Source of the DNA: Melastoma dodecandrum
Taxonomy: Eukaryota > Streptophyta > Magnoliopsida > Myrtales > Melastomataceae
DNA length: 64,000 nt
NCBI GenBank assembly: GCA_029817715.1
Contig: JARUPY010000473.1
Coordinates: forward strand, 7,904,574-7,968,573
Reading direction: 5' to 3'
A program made the translations under genes and the position numbers. This document shows positions 32,539 through 43,800 of the stretch, piece after piece (position 1 is the first letter of the stretch; every line of letters starts with the position of its first letter). Under the pieces are notes generated by a model. It saw only the letters and a program-made list of their open reading frames with translations. It ran no database searches and was not told the origin of the DNA.

Positions 32539-32803
32539 TAATAAACATGTTTCTTGAATCTCTTCGCTTACCCACTTATGACTTTTGTGGATTGTCATCG
32601 GTTTCCAAGAGAAGCGACGTTTTATATGTCGCCAGTTTGCAAGTGAAGCGACGTTTTCTGTTGGGCCAATACTGCCAAGCGACGCTCTCCTTAGGAGTTC
32701 TGGGAATATAAAGTCTTTGAGGGGTTAGGGTTTCTCGCTCACGTACTTAGAAACCCTTTTCCTGCTTTTCGTATTCTCCGAAACCCTCATTTTCCTTGAC
32801 TCC
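32539..32803 (+). promoter_or_regulatory. Promoter-like segment: GCGACG repeats, TATA box, telo-box
   Basis: Three AAGCGACG copies lie between 32600 and 32690. A TATAAAG box follows at 32707-32713, then a telo-box TAGGGTTT at 32726-32733, a common element in plant 5' leaders, then an ATG at 32804 about 95 bases downstream of the TATA box. The arrangement resembles a real plant promoter, or the U3 of an LTR like copies A and B, which also have GCGA-rich DNA before their TATA boxes. Confidence 0.4.
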
Positions 32804-33169
32804 ATGGATTCTGATGCTTCATCTCTGTCGTCCTCACCCTCTCCGTCCCGCGAGGAGAGTGATGCGGCCAACTTTCGACGAGCCTTTGCTGAGTCTCAGC
32901 AATTTCATGTATTCCCTTGTAACGAGGCGGAGTCGGAGTATGGTCTTCCAACACCAGGCCAACAAACCCTCGGTCCGTACATCCCTGATGGTAAGCGTTA
33001 CGCGCTTTGTTCTGCCCTAGCATTTTTAAGTAGTGCGGATGGGGGCTGTCAGTGCGGGCAACCCTCCGTTGCTTGCCTTCTCTCAGGAGTTAGGCCTGCC
33101 AAGATTGGATCTCCAAATGGGTGGAGAAGAAAGGTGGTGCATGGGAAGCAATGGGGATCAAGGTGTTGA
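32804..33169 (+). CDS. Unrecognised 121-residue ORF, probably truncated
   Basis: Starts MDSDASSLSSSPSPSREESD with a serine-rich N-terminus, then FRRAFAESQQFHVFPC and LGPYIPDGKRYALCSA. Codon use and the promoter-like upstream region make it look like the start of a real gene or of a plant retrotransposon gag-like protein, but I recognise no domain. Similarity to gene-like sequence seems to continue out of frame beyond the stop up to about 33290, and the satellite array begins at 33301, so the 3' part has been lost or frameshifted. Confidence 0.4.
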   Translation: MDSDASSLSSSPSPSREESDAANFRRAFAESQQFHVFPCNEAESEYGLPTPGQQTLGPYIPDGKRYALCSALAFLSSADGGCQCGQPSVACLLSGVRPAKIGSPNGWRRKVVHGKQWGSRC

Positions 33170-33300
33170 TCGACGTGTGTCACTCCACCTTCGAGCCTAA
33201 CCTATCTGTGTTCGCCGGGTTCCGAGTTTTACTTGGAGTGATTATCCATGTATATTTTCTACAACAGAGGGAAACTTCCCTATCGCTTTATGGTCGAAGA
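33170..33300. other. Junction between gene-like DNA and satellite
   Basis: Non-repetitive sequence with no intact frame; the first satellite bases (AATGCTCCGAACC) appear at about 33302. No microhomology or target duplication is obvious. Confidence 0.5.
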
Positions 33301-34762
33301 GGAATGCTCCGAACCTTAGTGTTTCCGAACTTGCATTTTCCGAAGCCTAAATGATCCCCAAATGCTTCCCAAACTATTCAAAATTAGAGTTCTACATTCG
33401 ACATTCGGGTCCCTTTCTGCACAATGAGGAACCCCGCGCACAACTTACGCAAGGTTGTGCATCCGCATGCTCCGAACCTTGGTGCTTCCGAACATGTATT
33501 TTCCGAAGCCTAAATGATCTCCAAATGCTTCCCAAACTATTCAAAATTAGTGTTCTACATTTGACATTCGGGTCCCATTCGTTTGCACAACGAGGAACCC
33601 CGCGGACAACTTATGCAAGGTTGTGCACCCCGCATGCTCCGTACCTTGGTGCTTCCGAACTTGCATTTTCCGAAGCCTAAATGATCCCCAAATGCTTCCC
33701 AAACTATTCAAAATTGGAGTTCTACATTTGACATTCGGGTCCCTTTTGCTGCACAATGAGGAACCCCGCGCACAACTTACGCATGGTTGTGCATCCCGCA
33801 TGCTCCGAACCTTAGTGCTTCCGAACTTGCATTTTCCGAAGCCTAAATGATCCCCAAATGCTTCCCAAACTATTCAAAATTAGAGTTCTACATTTGACAT
33901 TCGGGTCCGTTTCGTTGCACAATGAGGAACCCCGCGAACAACTTACGCAAGGTTGTGCATCCGCATGCTCCGAACCATGGTGCTTCCGGACTTGCATTTT
34001 CCGAAACCTAAATGATCTCCAAATGCTTCCCAAACTATTCAAAATTGGTGGTCTACATTTGACATTCGGGTCCCATTCGTTTGCACAACGAGGAACCCCG
34101 CGGACAACTTATGCAAGGTTGTGCATCCCGCATGCTCCGTACCTTGGTGCTTCCGAACTTGCATTTTCCGAAGCCTAAATGATCCCCAAATGCTTCCCAA
34201 ACTATTCAAAATTGGAGTTCTACATTTGACATTCGGGTCCCTTTCGTTGCACAATGAGGAACCCCGCGCACAACTTACGCAAGGTTGTGCATCCCGCATG
34301 CTCCGAACCTTGGTGCTTCCGAACTTGCATTTTCCGAAGCCTAAATGATCCCCAAATGCTTCCCAAACTATTCAAAATTGGAGTTCTATATTTGACATTC
34401 GGGTCCCTTTCGTTGCACAATGAGGAACCCCGCGCACAACTTACGCAAGGTTGTGCATCCCGCATGCTCCGAACCTTGGTGCTTCCGAACTTGCATTTTC
34501 CGAAGCCAAAATGATCTCCAAATGCTTCCCAAACTATTCAAAATTGGTGTTCTACATTTGACATTCGGGTCCCTTTCGTTTGCACAAGGAGGAACCCCGC
34601 GCACAACTTATGCAAGGTTGTGCATCCCGCATGCTCCGTACCTTGGTGCTTCCGAACTTGCATTTTCCGAAGCCTAAATGATCCCCAAATGCTTCCCAAA
34701 CTATTCAAAATTGGAGTTCTACATTTGACATTCGGGTCCCTTTCGTTGCACAATGAGGAACC

Positions 34763-34789
34763 CCGCGCACAACTTACGCAAGGTTGTGC
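34763..34789. repeat. Dyad in each satellite monomer (one example)
   Basis: GCACAAC pairs with GTTGTGC across TTACGCAAG, a perfect 7-bp stem directly next to the CENP-B-box-like motif. It recurs in most monomers; the TAGGCTAGG variants change only the loop. Confidence 0.6.
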
Positions 34790-34790
34790 A

Positions 34791-34807
34791 TCCCGCATGC
34801 TCCGAAC
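34791..34807 (-). promoter_or_regulatory. CENP-B-box-like 17-mer (one example of many)
   Basis: On the minus strand this reads GTTCGGAGCATGCGGGA, which satisfies all nine fixed positions of the mammalian CENP-B box core NTTCGNNNNANNCGGGN. The same 17-mer occurs once per monomer in most of the array. It is lost in monomers reading CTCCGTACC (for example near 34136, 36466, 40126 and 42448) and in a few other variants. Binding by any plant protein is unknown. Confidence 0.6.
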
Positions 34808-37800
34808 CTTGGTGCTTCCGAACTTGCATTTTCCGAAGCCTAAATGATCCCCAAATGCTTCCCAAACTATTCAAAATTGGAGTTCTACATTTGACATTCG
34901 GGTCCCTTTCGTTGCACAATGAGGAACCCCGCGCACAACTTACGCAAGGTTGTGCATCCCGCATGCTCCGAACCTTGGTGCTTCCGAACTTGCATTTTCC
35001 GAAGCCTAAATGATCCCCAAATGCTTCCCAAACTATTCAAAATTGGAGTTCTACATTTGACATTCGGGTCCCTTTCGTTGCACAATGAGGAACCCCGCGC
35101 ACAACTTACGCAAGGTTGTGCATCCCGCATGCTCCGAACCTTGGTGCTTCCGAACTTGCATTTTCCGAAGCCTAAATGATCCCCAAATGCTTCCCAAACT
35201 ATTCAAAATTGGAGTTCTACATTTGACATTCGGGTCCCTTTCGTTTGCACAACGAGGAACCCCGCGCACAACTTACGCAAGGTTGTGCATCCCGCATGCT
35301 CCGAACCTTGGTGCTTCCGAACTTGCATTTTCCGAAGCCTAAATGATCCCCAAATGCTTCCCAAACTATTCAAAATTGGAGTTCTACATTTGACATTCGG
35401 GTCCCTTTCGTTGCACAATGAGTAACCCCGCGCACAACTTACGCAAGGTTGTGCATCCCGCATGCTCCGAACCTTGGTGCTTCCGAACTTGCATTTTTCG
35501 AAGCCTAAATGATCCCCAAATGCTTCCCAAACTATTCAAAATTGGAGTTCTACATTTGACATTCGGGTCCCTTTCGTTGTACAATGAGGAACCCCGCGCA
35601 CAACTTACGCAAGGTTGTGCATCCCGCATGCTCCGAACCTTGGTGCTTCCGAACTTGCATTTTCCGAAGCCTAAATGATCCCCAAATGCTTCCCAAACTA
35701 TTCAAAATTGGAGTTCTACATTTGACATTCGGGTCCCTTTCGTTGCACAATGAGGAACCCCGCGCACAACTTACGCAAGGTTGTGCATCCCGCATGCTCC
35801 GAACCTTCGTGCTTCCGAACTTGCATTTTCCGAAGCCTAAATGATCCCCAAATGCTTCCCAAACTATTCAAAATTGGAGTTCTATATTTGACATTCGGGC
35901 ACCTTTCGTTGCACAATGAGGAACCCCGCGCACAACTTACGCAAGGTTGTGCATCCCGCATGCTCCGAACCTTCGTGTTTCCGAACTTGCATTTTCCGAA
36001 GCCTAAATGATCCCCAGATGCTTCCCAAACTATTCAAAATTGGAGTTCTAAATTTGACATTCGGGTCCCTTTTGTTGCACAATGAGGAACCCCGCGCACA
36101 ACTTACGCAAGGTTGTGCATCCCGCATGCTCCGAACCTTGGTGCTTCCGAACTTGCATTTTCCGAAGCCTAAATGATCCCCAAATGCTTGCCAAACTATT
36201 CAAAATTGGAGTTCTACATTTGACATTCGGGTCCGTTTCGTTTGCACAATGCGGAACCCCGCGCACAACTTACGCAAGGTTGTGCATCCCGCATGCTCCG
36301 AACCTTGGTGCTTCCGAACTTGCATTTTCCGAAGCCTAAATGATCCCCAAATGCTTCCCAAACTATTCAAAATTGGAGTTCTACATTTGACATTCGGGCC
36401 CATTTCGTTGCACAAGGAGGAACCCCGCGCACAACTTAGGCTAGGTTGTGCATCCCGCATGCTCCGTACCTTGGTGCTTCCGAACTTGCATTTTCCGAAG
36501 CCTAAATGATCCCCAAATGCTTCCCAAACTATTCAAAATTGGAGTTCTACATTTGACATTCGGGTCCCTTTCGTTGCACAATGAGGAACCCCGCGCACAA
36601 CTTACGCAAGGTTGTGCATCCCGCATGCTCCGAACCTTGGTGCTTCCGAACTTGCATTTTCCGAAGCCTAAATGATCCCCAAATGCTTCCCAAACTATTC
36701 AAAATTGGAGTTCTACATTTGACATTCGGGTCCCTTTCGTTGCACAATGAGGAACCCCGCGCACAACTTACGCAAGGTTGTGCATCCCGCATGCTCCGAA
36801 CCTTGGTGCTTCCGAACTTGCATTTTCCGAACCCTAAATGATCCCCAAATGCTTCCCAAACTATTCAAAATTGGAGTTCTACATTTGACATTCGGGTCCC
36901 TTTCGTTGCACAATGAGGAACCCCGCGCACAACTTACGCAAGGTTGTGCATCCCGCATGCTCCGAACCTTGGTGCTTCCGAACTTGCATTTTCCGAAGCC
37001 TAAATGATCCCCAAATGCTTCCCAAACTATTCAAAATTGGAGTTCTACATTTGACATTCGGGTCCGTTTCGTTTGCACAATGAGGAACCCCGCGCACAAC
37101 TTACGCAAGGTTGTGCATCCCGCATGCTCCGAACCTTGGTGCTTCCGAACTTGCATTTTCCGAAGCCTAAATGATCCCCAAATGCTTCCCAAACTATTCA
37201 AAATTGGAGTTCTACATTTGACATTCGGGTCCCTTTCGTTGCACAATGAGGAACCCCGCGCACAACTTACGCAAGGTTGTGCATCCCGCATGCTCCGAAC
37301 CTTGGTGCTTCCGAACTTGCATTTTCCGAAGCCTAAATGATCCCCAAATGCTTGCCAAACTATTCAAAATTGGAGTTCTACATTTGACATTCGGGTCCGT
37401 TTCGTTTGCACAATGAGGAACCCCGCGCACAACTTACGCAAGGTTGTGCATCCCGCATGCTCCGAACCTTGGTGCTTCCGAACTTGCATTTTCCGAAGCC
37501 TAAATGATCCCCAAATGCTTCCCAAACTATTCAAAATTGGAGTTCTACATTTGACATTCGGGTCCCTTTCGTTGCACAATGAGGAACCCCGCGCACAACT
37601 TACGCAAGGTTGTGCATCCCGCATGCTCCGAACCTTCGTGCTTCCGAACTTGCATTTTCCGAAGCCTAAATGATCCCCAAATGCTTCCCAAACTATTCAA
37701 AATTGGAGTTCTACATTTGACATTCGGGTCCCTTTCGTTGCACAATGAGGAACCCCGCGCACAACTTACGCAAGGTTGTGCATCCCGCATGCTCCGAACC

Positions 37801-40800
37801 TTGGTGCTTCCGAACTTGCATTTTCCGAAGCCTAAATGATCCCCAAATGCTTGCCAAACTATTCAAAATTGGAGTTCTACATTTGACATTCGGGTCCGTT
37901 TCGTTTGCACAATGAGGAACCCCGCGCACAACTTACGCAAGGTTGTGCATCCCGCATGCTCCGAACCTTGGTGCTTCCGAACTTGCATTTTCCGAAGCCT
38001 AAATGATCCCCAAATGCTTCCCAAACTATTCAAAATTGGAGTTCTACATTTGACATTCGGGTCCCTTTCGTTGCACAAGGAGGAACCCCGCGCACAACTT
38101 ACGCATGGTTGTGCATCCCGCATGCTCCGTACCTTGGTGCTTCCGAACTTGCATTTTCCGAAGCCTAAATGATCCCCAAATGCTTCCCAAACTATTCAAA
38201 ATTGGAGTTCTACATTTGACATTCGGGTCCCTTTCGTTGCACAATGAGGAACCCCGCGCACAACTTACGCAAGGTTGTGCATCCCGCATGCTCCGAACCT
38301 TGGTGCTTCCGAACTTGCATTTTCCGAAGCCTAAATGATCCCCAAATGCTTCCCAAACTATTCAAAATTGGAGTTCTACATTTGACATTCGGGTCCCTTT
38401 CGTTGCACAATGAGGAACCCCGCGGACAACTTACGCAAGGTTGTGCATCCCGCATGCTCCGAACCTTGGTGCTTCCGAACTTGCATTTTCCGAAGCCTAA
38501 ATGATCCCCAAATGCTTCCCAAACTATTCAAAATTGGAGTTCTACATTTGACATTCGGGTCCCTTTCGTTGCACAATGAGGAACCCCGCGCACAACTTAC
38601 GCAAGGTTGTGCATCCTGCATGCTCCGAACCTTGGTGCTTCCGAACTTGCATTTTCCGAAGCCTAAATGATCCCCAAATGCTTCCCAAACTATTCAAAAT
38701 TGGAGTTCTACATTTGACATTCGGGTCCCTTTCGTTGCACAATGAGGAACCCCGCGCACAACTTACGCAAGGTTGTGCATCCCGCATGCTCCGAACCTTG
38801 GTGCTTCCGAACTTGCATTTTCCGAAGCCTAAATGATCCCCAAATGCTTCCCAAACTATTCAAAATTGGAGTTCTACATTTGACATTCGGGTCCCTTTCG
38901 TTGCACAATGAGGAACCCCGCGCACAACTTACGCAAGGTTGTGCATCCCGCATGCTCCGAACCTTGGTGCTTCCGAACTTGCATTTTCCGAAGCCTAAAT
39001 GATCCCCAAATGCTTCCCAAACTATTCAAAATTGGAGTTCTACATTTGACATTCGGGTCCCTTTCGTTGCACAATGAGGAACCCCGCGCACAACTTACGC
39101 AAGGTTGTGCATCCCGCATGCTCCGAACCTTGGTGCTTCCGAACTTGCATTTTTTGATGCCTAAATGATCCCCAAATGCTTCCCAAACATTTCAAAATTA
39201 GAGTTCTACATTTGACATTTGGGGCCCTTTCGTTGCACAATGAGGAACCCCCCGCGCACAACTTACGCAAGGTTGTGCATCCCGCATGCTCCGAACCTTG
39301 GTGCTTCCGAACTTGCATTTTCCGAAGCCTAAATGATCCCCAAATGCTTCCCATACTATTCAAAATTGGAGTTCTACATTTGACATTCGGGTCCCTTTCG
39401 TTGCACAATGAGGAACCCCGCGCACGACTTACGCAAGGTTGTGCATCCCGCATGCTCCGAACCTTGGTGCTTCCGAACTTGCATTTTCCGAAGCCTAAAT
39501 GATCCCCAAATGCTTCCCAAACTATTCAAAATTGGAGTTCTACATTTGACATTCGGGTCCCTTTCGTTGCACAATGAGGAACCCCGCGCACAACTTACGC
39601 AAGGTTGTGCATCCCGCATGCTCCGAACCTTGGTGCTTCCGAACTTGCATTTTCCGAAGCCTAAATGATCCCCAAATGCTTCCCAAACTATTCAAAATTG
39701 GAGTTCTACATTTGACATTCGGGTCCCTTTCGTTGCACAATGAGGAACCCCGCGCACAACTTACGCAAGGTTGTGCATCCCGCATGCTCCGAACCTTGGT
39801 GCTTCCGAACTTGCATTTTCCGAAGCCATGATGATCCCCAAATGCTTGCCAAACTATTCAAAATTGGAGTTCTACATTTGACATTCGGGTCCCATTCGTT
39901 TGCACAATGCGGAACCCCGCGCACAACTTACGCAAGGTTGTGCATCCCGCATGCTCCGAACCTTGGTGCTTCCGAACTTGCATTTTCCGAAGCCTAAATG
40001 ATCCCCAAATGCTTCCCAAACTATTCAAAATTGGAGTTCTACATTTGACATTCGGGTCCCTTTCGTTGCACAAGGAGGAACCCCGCGCACAACTTAGGCT
40101 AGGTTGTGCATCCCGCATGCTCCGTACCTTGGTGCTTCCGAACTTGCATTTTCCGAAGCCTAAATGATCCCCAAATGCTTCCCAAACTATTCAAAATTGG
40201 AGTTCTACATTTGACATTCGGGTCCCTTTCGTTGCACAATGAGGAACCCCGCGCACAACTTACGCAAGGTTGTGCATCCCGCATGCTCCGAACCTTGGTG
40301 CTTCCGAACTTGCATTTTCCGAAGCCTAAATGATCCCCAAATGCTTCCCAAACTATTCAAAATTGGAGTTCTACATTTGACATTCGGGTCCCTTTCGTTG
40401 CACAATGAGGAACCCCGCGCACAACTTACGCAAGGTTGTGCATCCCGCATGCTCCGAACCTTGGTGCTTCCGAACTTGCATTTTCCGAAGCCTAAATGAT
40501 CCCCAAATGCTTCCCAAACTATTCAAAATTGGAGTTCTACATTTGACATTCGGGTCCCTTTCGTTGCAAAATGAGGAACCCCGCGCACAACTTACGCAAG
40601 GTTGTGCATCCCGCATGCTCCGAACCTTGGTGCTTCCGAACTTGCATTTTCCGAAGCCCAAATGATCCCTAAATGCTTCCCAATCTATTCTAAATTGGAG
40701 TTCTACATTTGACATTCGGGTCCCTTTCGTTTGCACATTGAGGAACCCCGCGCACAACTTATGCAAGGTTGTGCATCCCGCATGCTCCGAACCTTGGTGC

Positions 40801-43800
40801 TTCCGAACTTGCATTTTCCGAAGCCTAAATGATCCCCAGATGCTTCCCAAACTATTCAAAATTGGAGTTCTACATTTGACATTCGGGTCCCTTTCGTTGC
40901 ACAATGAGGAACCCCGCGCAAAACTTACGCAAGGTTGTGCATCCCGCATGCTCCGAACCTTGGTGCTTCCGAACTTGCATTTTCCGAAGCCTAAATGATC
41001 CCCAAATGCTTCCCAAACTATTCAAAATTGGAGTTCTACATTTGACATTCGGGTCCCTTTCGTTGCAAAATGAGGAACCCCGCGCACAACTTACGCAAGG
41101 TTGTGCATCCCGCATGCTCCGAACCTTGGTGCTTCCGAACTTGCATTTTCCGAAGCCTAAATGATCTCCAAATGCTTCCCAAACTATTCAAAATTGGAGT
41201 TCTACATTTGACATTCGGGTCCCTTTCGTTGCACAATGAGGAACCCCGCGCACAACTTACGCAAGGTTGTGCATCCCGCATGCTCCGAACCTTGTTGCTT
41301 CCGAACTTGCATTTTCCGAAGCCTAAATGATCCTCAAATGCTTCCCAAACTATTCAAAATTAGAGTTCTACATTCGACATTCGGGTCCCTTTCGTTTGCA
41401 CAATGAGGAACCCCGCGCACAACTTACGCAAGGTTGTGCATCCCGCATGCTCCGAACGTTGGTGCTTCCGAACTTGCATTTTCCGAAGCCTAAATGATCC
41501 CCAAATGCTTCCCAAACTATTCAAAATTGGAGTTCTACATTTGACATTCGGGTCCCTTTCGTTGCACAAGGAGGAACCCCGCGCACAACTTAGGCTAGGT
41601 TGTGCATCCCGCATGCTCCGTACCTTGGTGCTTCCGAACTTGCATTTTCCGAAGCCTAAATGATCCCCAAATGCTTCCCAAACTATTCAAAATTGGAGTT
41701 CTACATTTGACATTCGGGTCCCTTTCGTTGCACAATGAGGAACCCCGCGCACAACTTAGGCAAGGTTGTGCATCCCGCATGCTCCGAACCTTGGTGCTTC
41801 CGAACTTGCATTTTCCGAAGCCTAAATGATCCCCAAATGCTTCCCAAACTATTCAAAATTGGAGTTCTACATTTGACATTCGGGTCCCTTTCGTTGCACA
41901 ATGAGGAACCCCGCGCACAACTTACGCAAGGTTGTGCATCCCGCATGCTCCGAACCTTGGTGCTTCCGAACTTGCATTTTCCGAAGCCTAAATGATCCCC
42001 AAATGCTTCCCAAACTATTCAAAATTGGAGTTCTACATTTGACATTCGGGTCCCTTTCGTTGCACAATGAGGAACCCCGCGCACAACTTACGCAAGGTTG
42101 TGCATCCCGCATGCTCCGAACCTTGGTGCTTCCGAACTTGCATTTTCCGAAGCCTAAATGATCCCCAAATGCTTCCCAAACTATTCAAAATTGGAGTTCT
42201 ACATTTGACATTCGGGTCCCTTTCGTTGCACAATGAGGAACCCCGCGCACAACTTACGCAAGGTTGTGCATCCCGCATGCTCCGAACCTTGGTGCTTCCG
42301 AACTTGCATTTTCCGAAGCCTAAATGATCCCCAAATGCTTCCCAAACTATTTAAAATTGGAGTTCTACATTTGACATTCGGGTCCCTTTCGTTGCACAAG
42401 GAGGAACCCCGCGCACAACTTAGGCTAGGTTGTGCATCCCGCATGCTCCGTACCTTGGTGCTTCCGAACTTGCATTTTCCGAAGCCTAAATGATCCCCAA
42501 ATGCTTCCCAAACTATTCAAAATTGGAGTTCTACATTTGACATTCGGGTCCCTTTCGTTGCACAATGAGGAACCCCGCGCACAACTTACGCAAGGTTGTG
42601 CATCCCGCATGCTCCGAACCTTGGTGCTTCCGAACTTGCATTTTCCGAAGCCTAAATGATCCCCAAATGCTTCCCAAACTATTCAAAATTGGAGTTCTAC
42701 ATTTGACATTCGGGTCCCATTCGTTTGCACAATGAGGAACCCCGCGCACAACTTACGCAAGGTTGTGCATCCCGCATGCTCCGAACCTTGGTGCTTCCGA
42801 ACTTGCATTTTCCGAAGCCTAAATGATCCCCAAATGCTTCCCAAACTATTCAAAATTGGAGTTCTACATTTAACATTCGGGACCCATTCGTTTGCACAAT
42901 GCGGAACACCGCGCACAACTTACGCAAGGTTGTGCATCCCGAATGCTCCGAACGTTGGTGCTTCCGAACTTGCATTTTCCGAAGCCTAAATGATCCCCAA
43001 ATGCTTCCCAAACTATTCAAAATTGGAGTTCTACATTTGACATTCGGGTCCCTTTCGTTGCACAAGGAGGAACCCCGCGCACAACTTAGGCTAGGTTGTG
43101 CATCCCGCATGCTCCGAACCTTGGTGCTTCCGAACTTGCATTTTCCGAAGCCTAAATGATCCCCAAATGCTTCCCAAACTATTCAAAATTGGAGTTCTAC
43201 ATTTGACATTCGGGTCCCTTTCGTTGCAAATGAGGAACCCCGCGCACAACTTACGCATGGTTGTGCATCCCGCATGCTCCGAACCTTGGTGCTTCCGAAC
43301 TTGCATTTTCCGAAGCCTAAATGATCCCCAAATGCTTCCCAAACTATTTAAAATTGGAGTTCTACATTTGACATTCGGGTCCCTTTCGTTGCACAAGGAG
43401 GAACCCCGCGCACAACTTACGCAAGGTTGTGCATCCCGCATGCTCCGAACCTTGGTGCTTCCGAACTTGCATTTTCCGAAGCCTAACTGATCCCCAAATG
43501 CTTCCCAAACTATTCAAAATTGGAGTTCTACATTTGACATTCGGGTCCCTTTCGTTGCACAATGAGGAACCCCGCGCACAACTTACGCAAGGTTGTGCAT
43601 CCCGCATGCTCCGAACCTTGGTGCTTCCGAACTTGCATTTTCCGAAGCCTAAATGATCCCCAAATGCTTCCCAAACTATTCAAAATTGGAGTTCTACATT
43701 TGACATTCGGGTCCCTTTCGTTGCTCAATGAGGAACCCCGCGCACAACTTACGCAAGGTTGTGCATCCCGCATGCTCCGAACCTTGGTGCTTCCGAACTT

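Noticed and set aside
32726..32733. Telomere repeat (TAGGGTTT)
   Set aside because: Only a single unit is present, so it is a telo-box, not telomeric or interstitial telomeric DNA.
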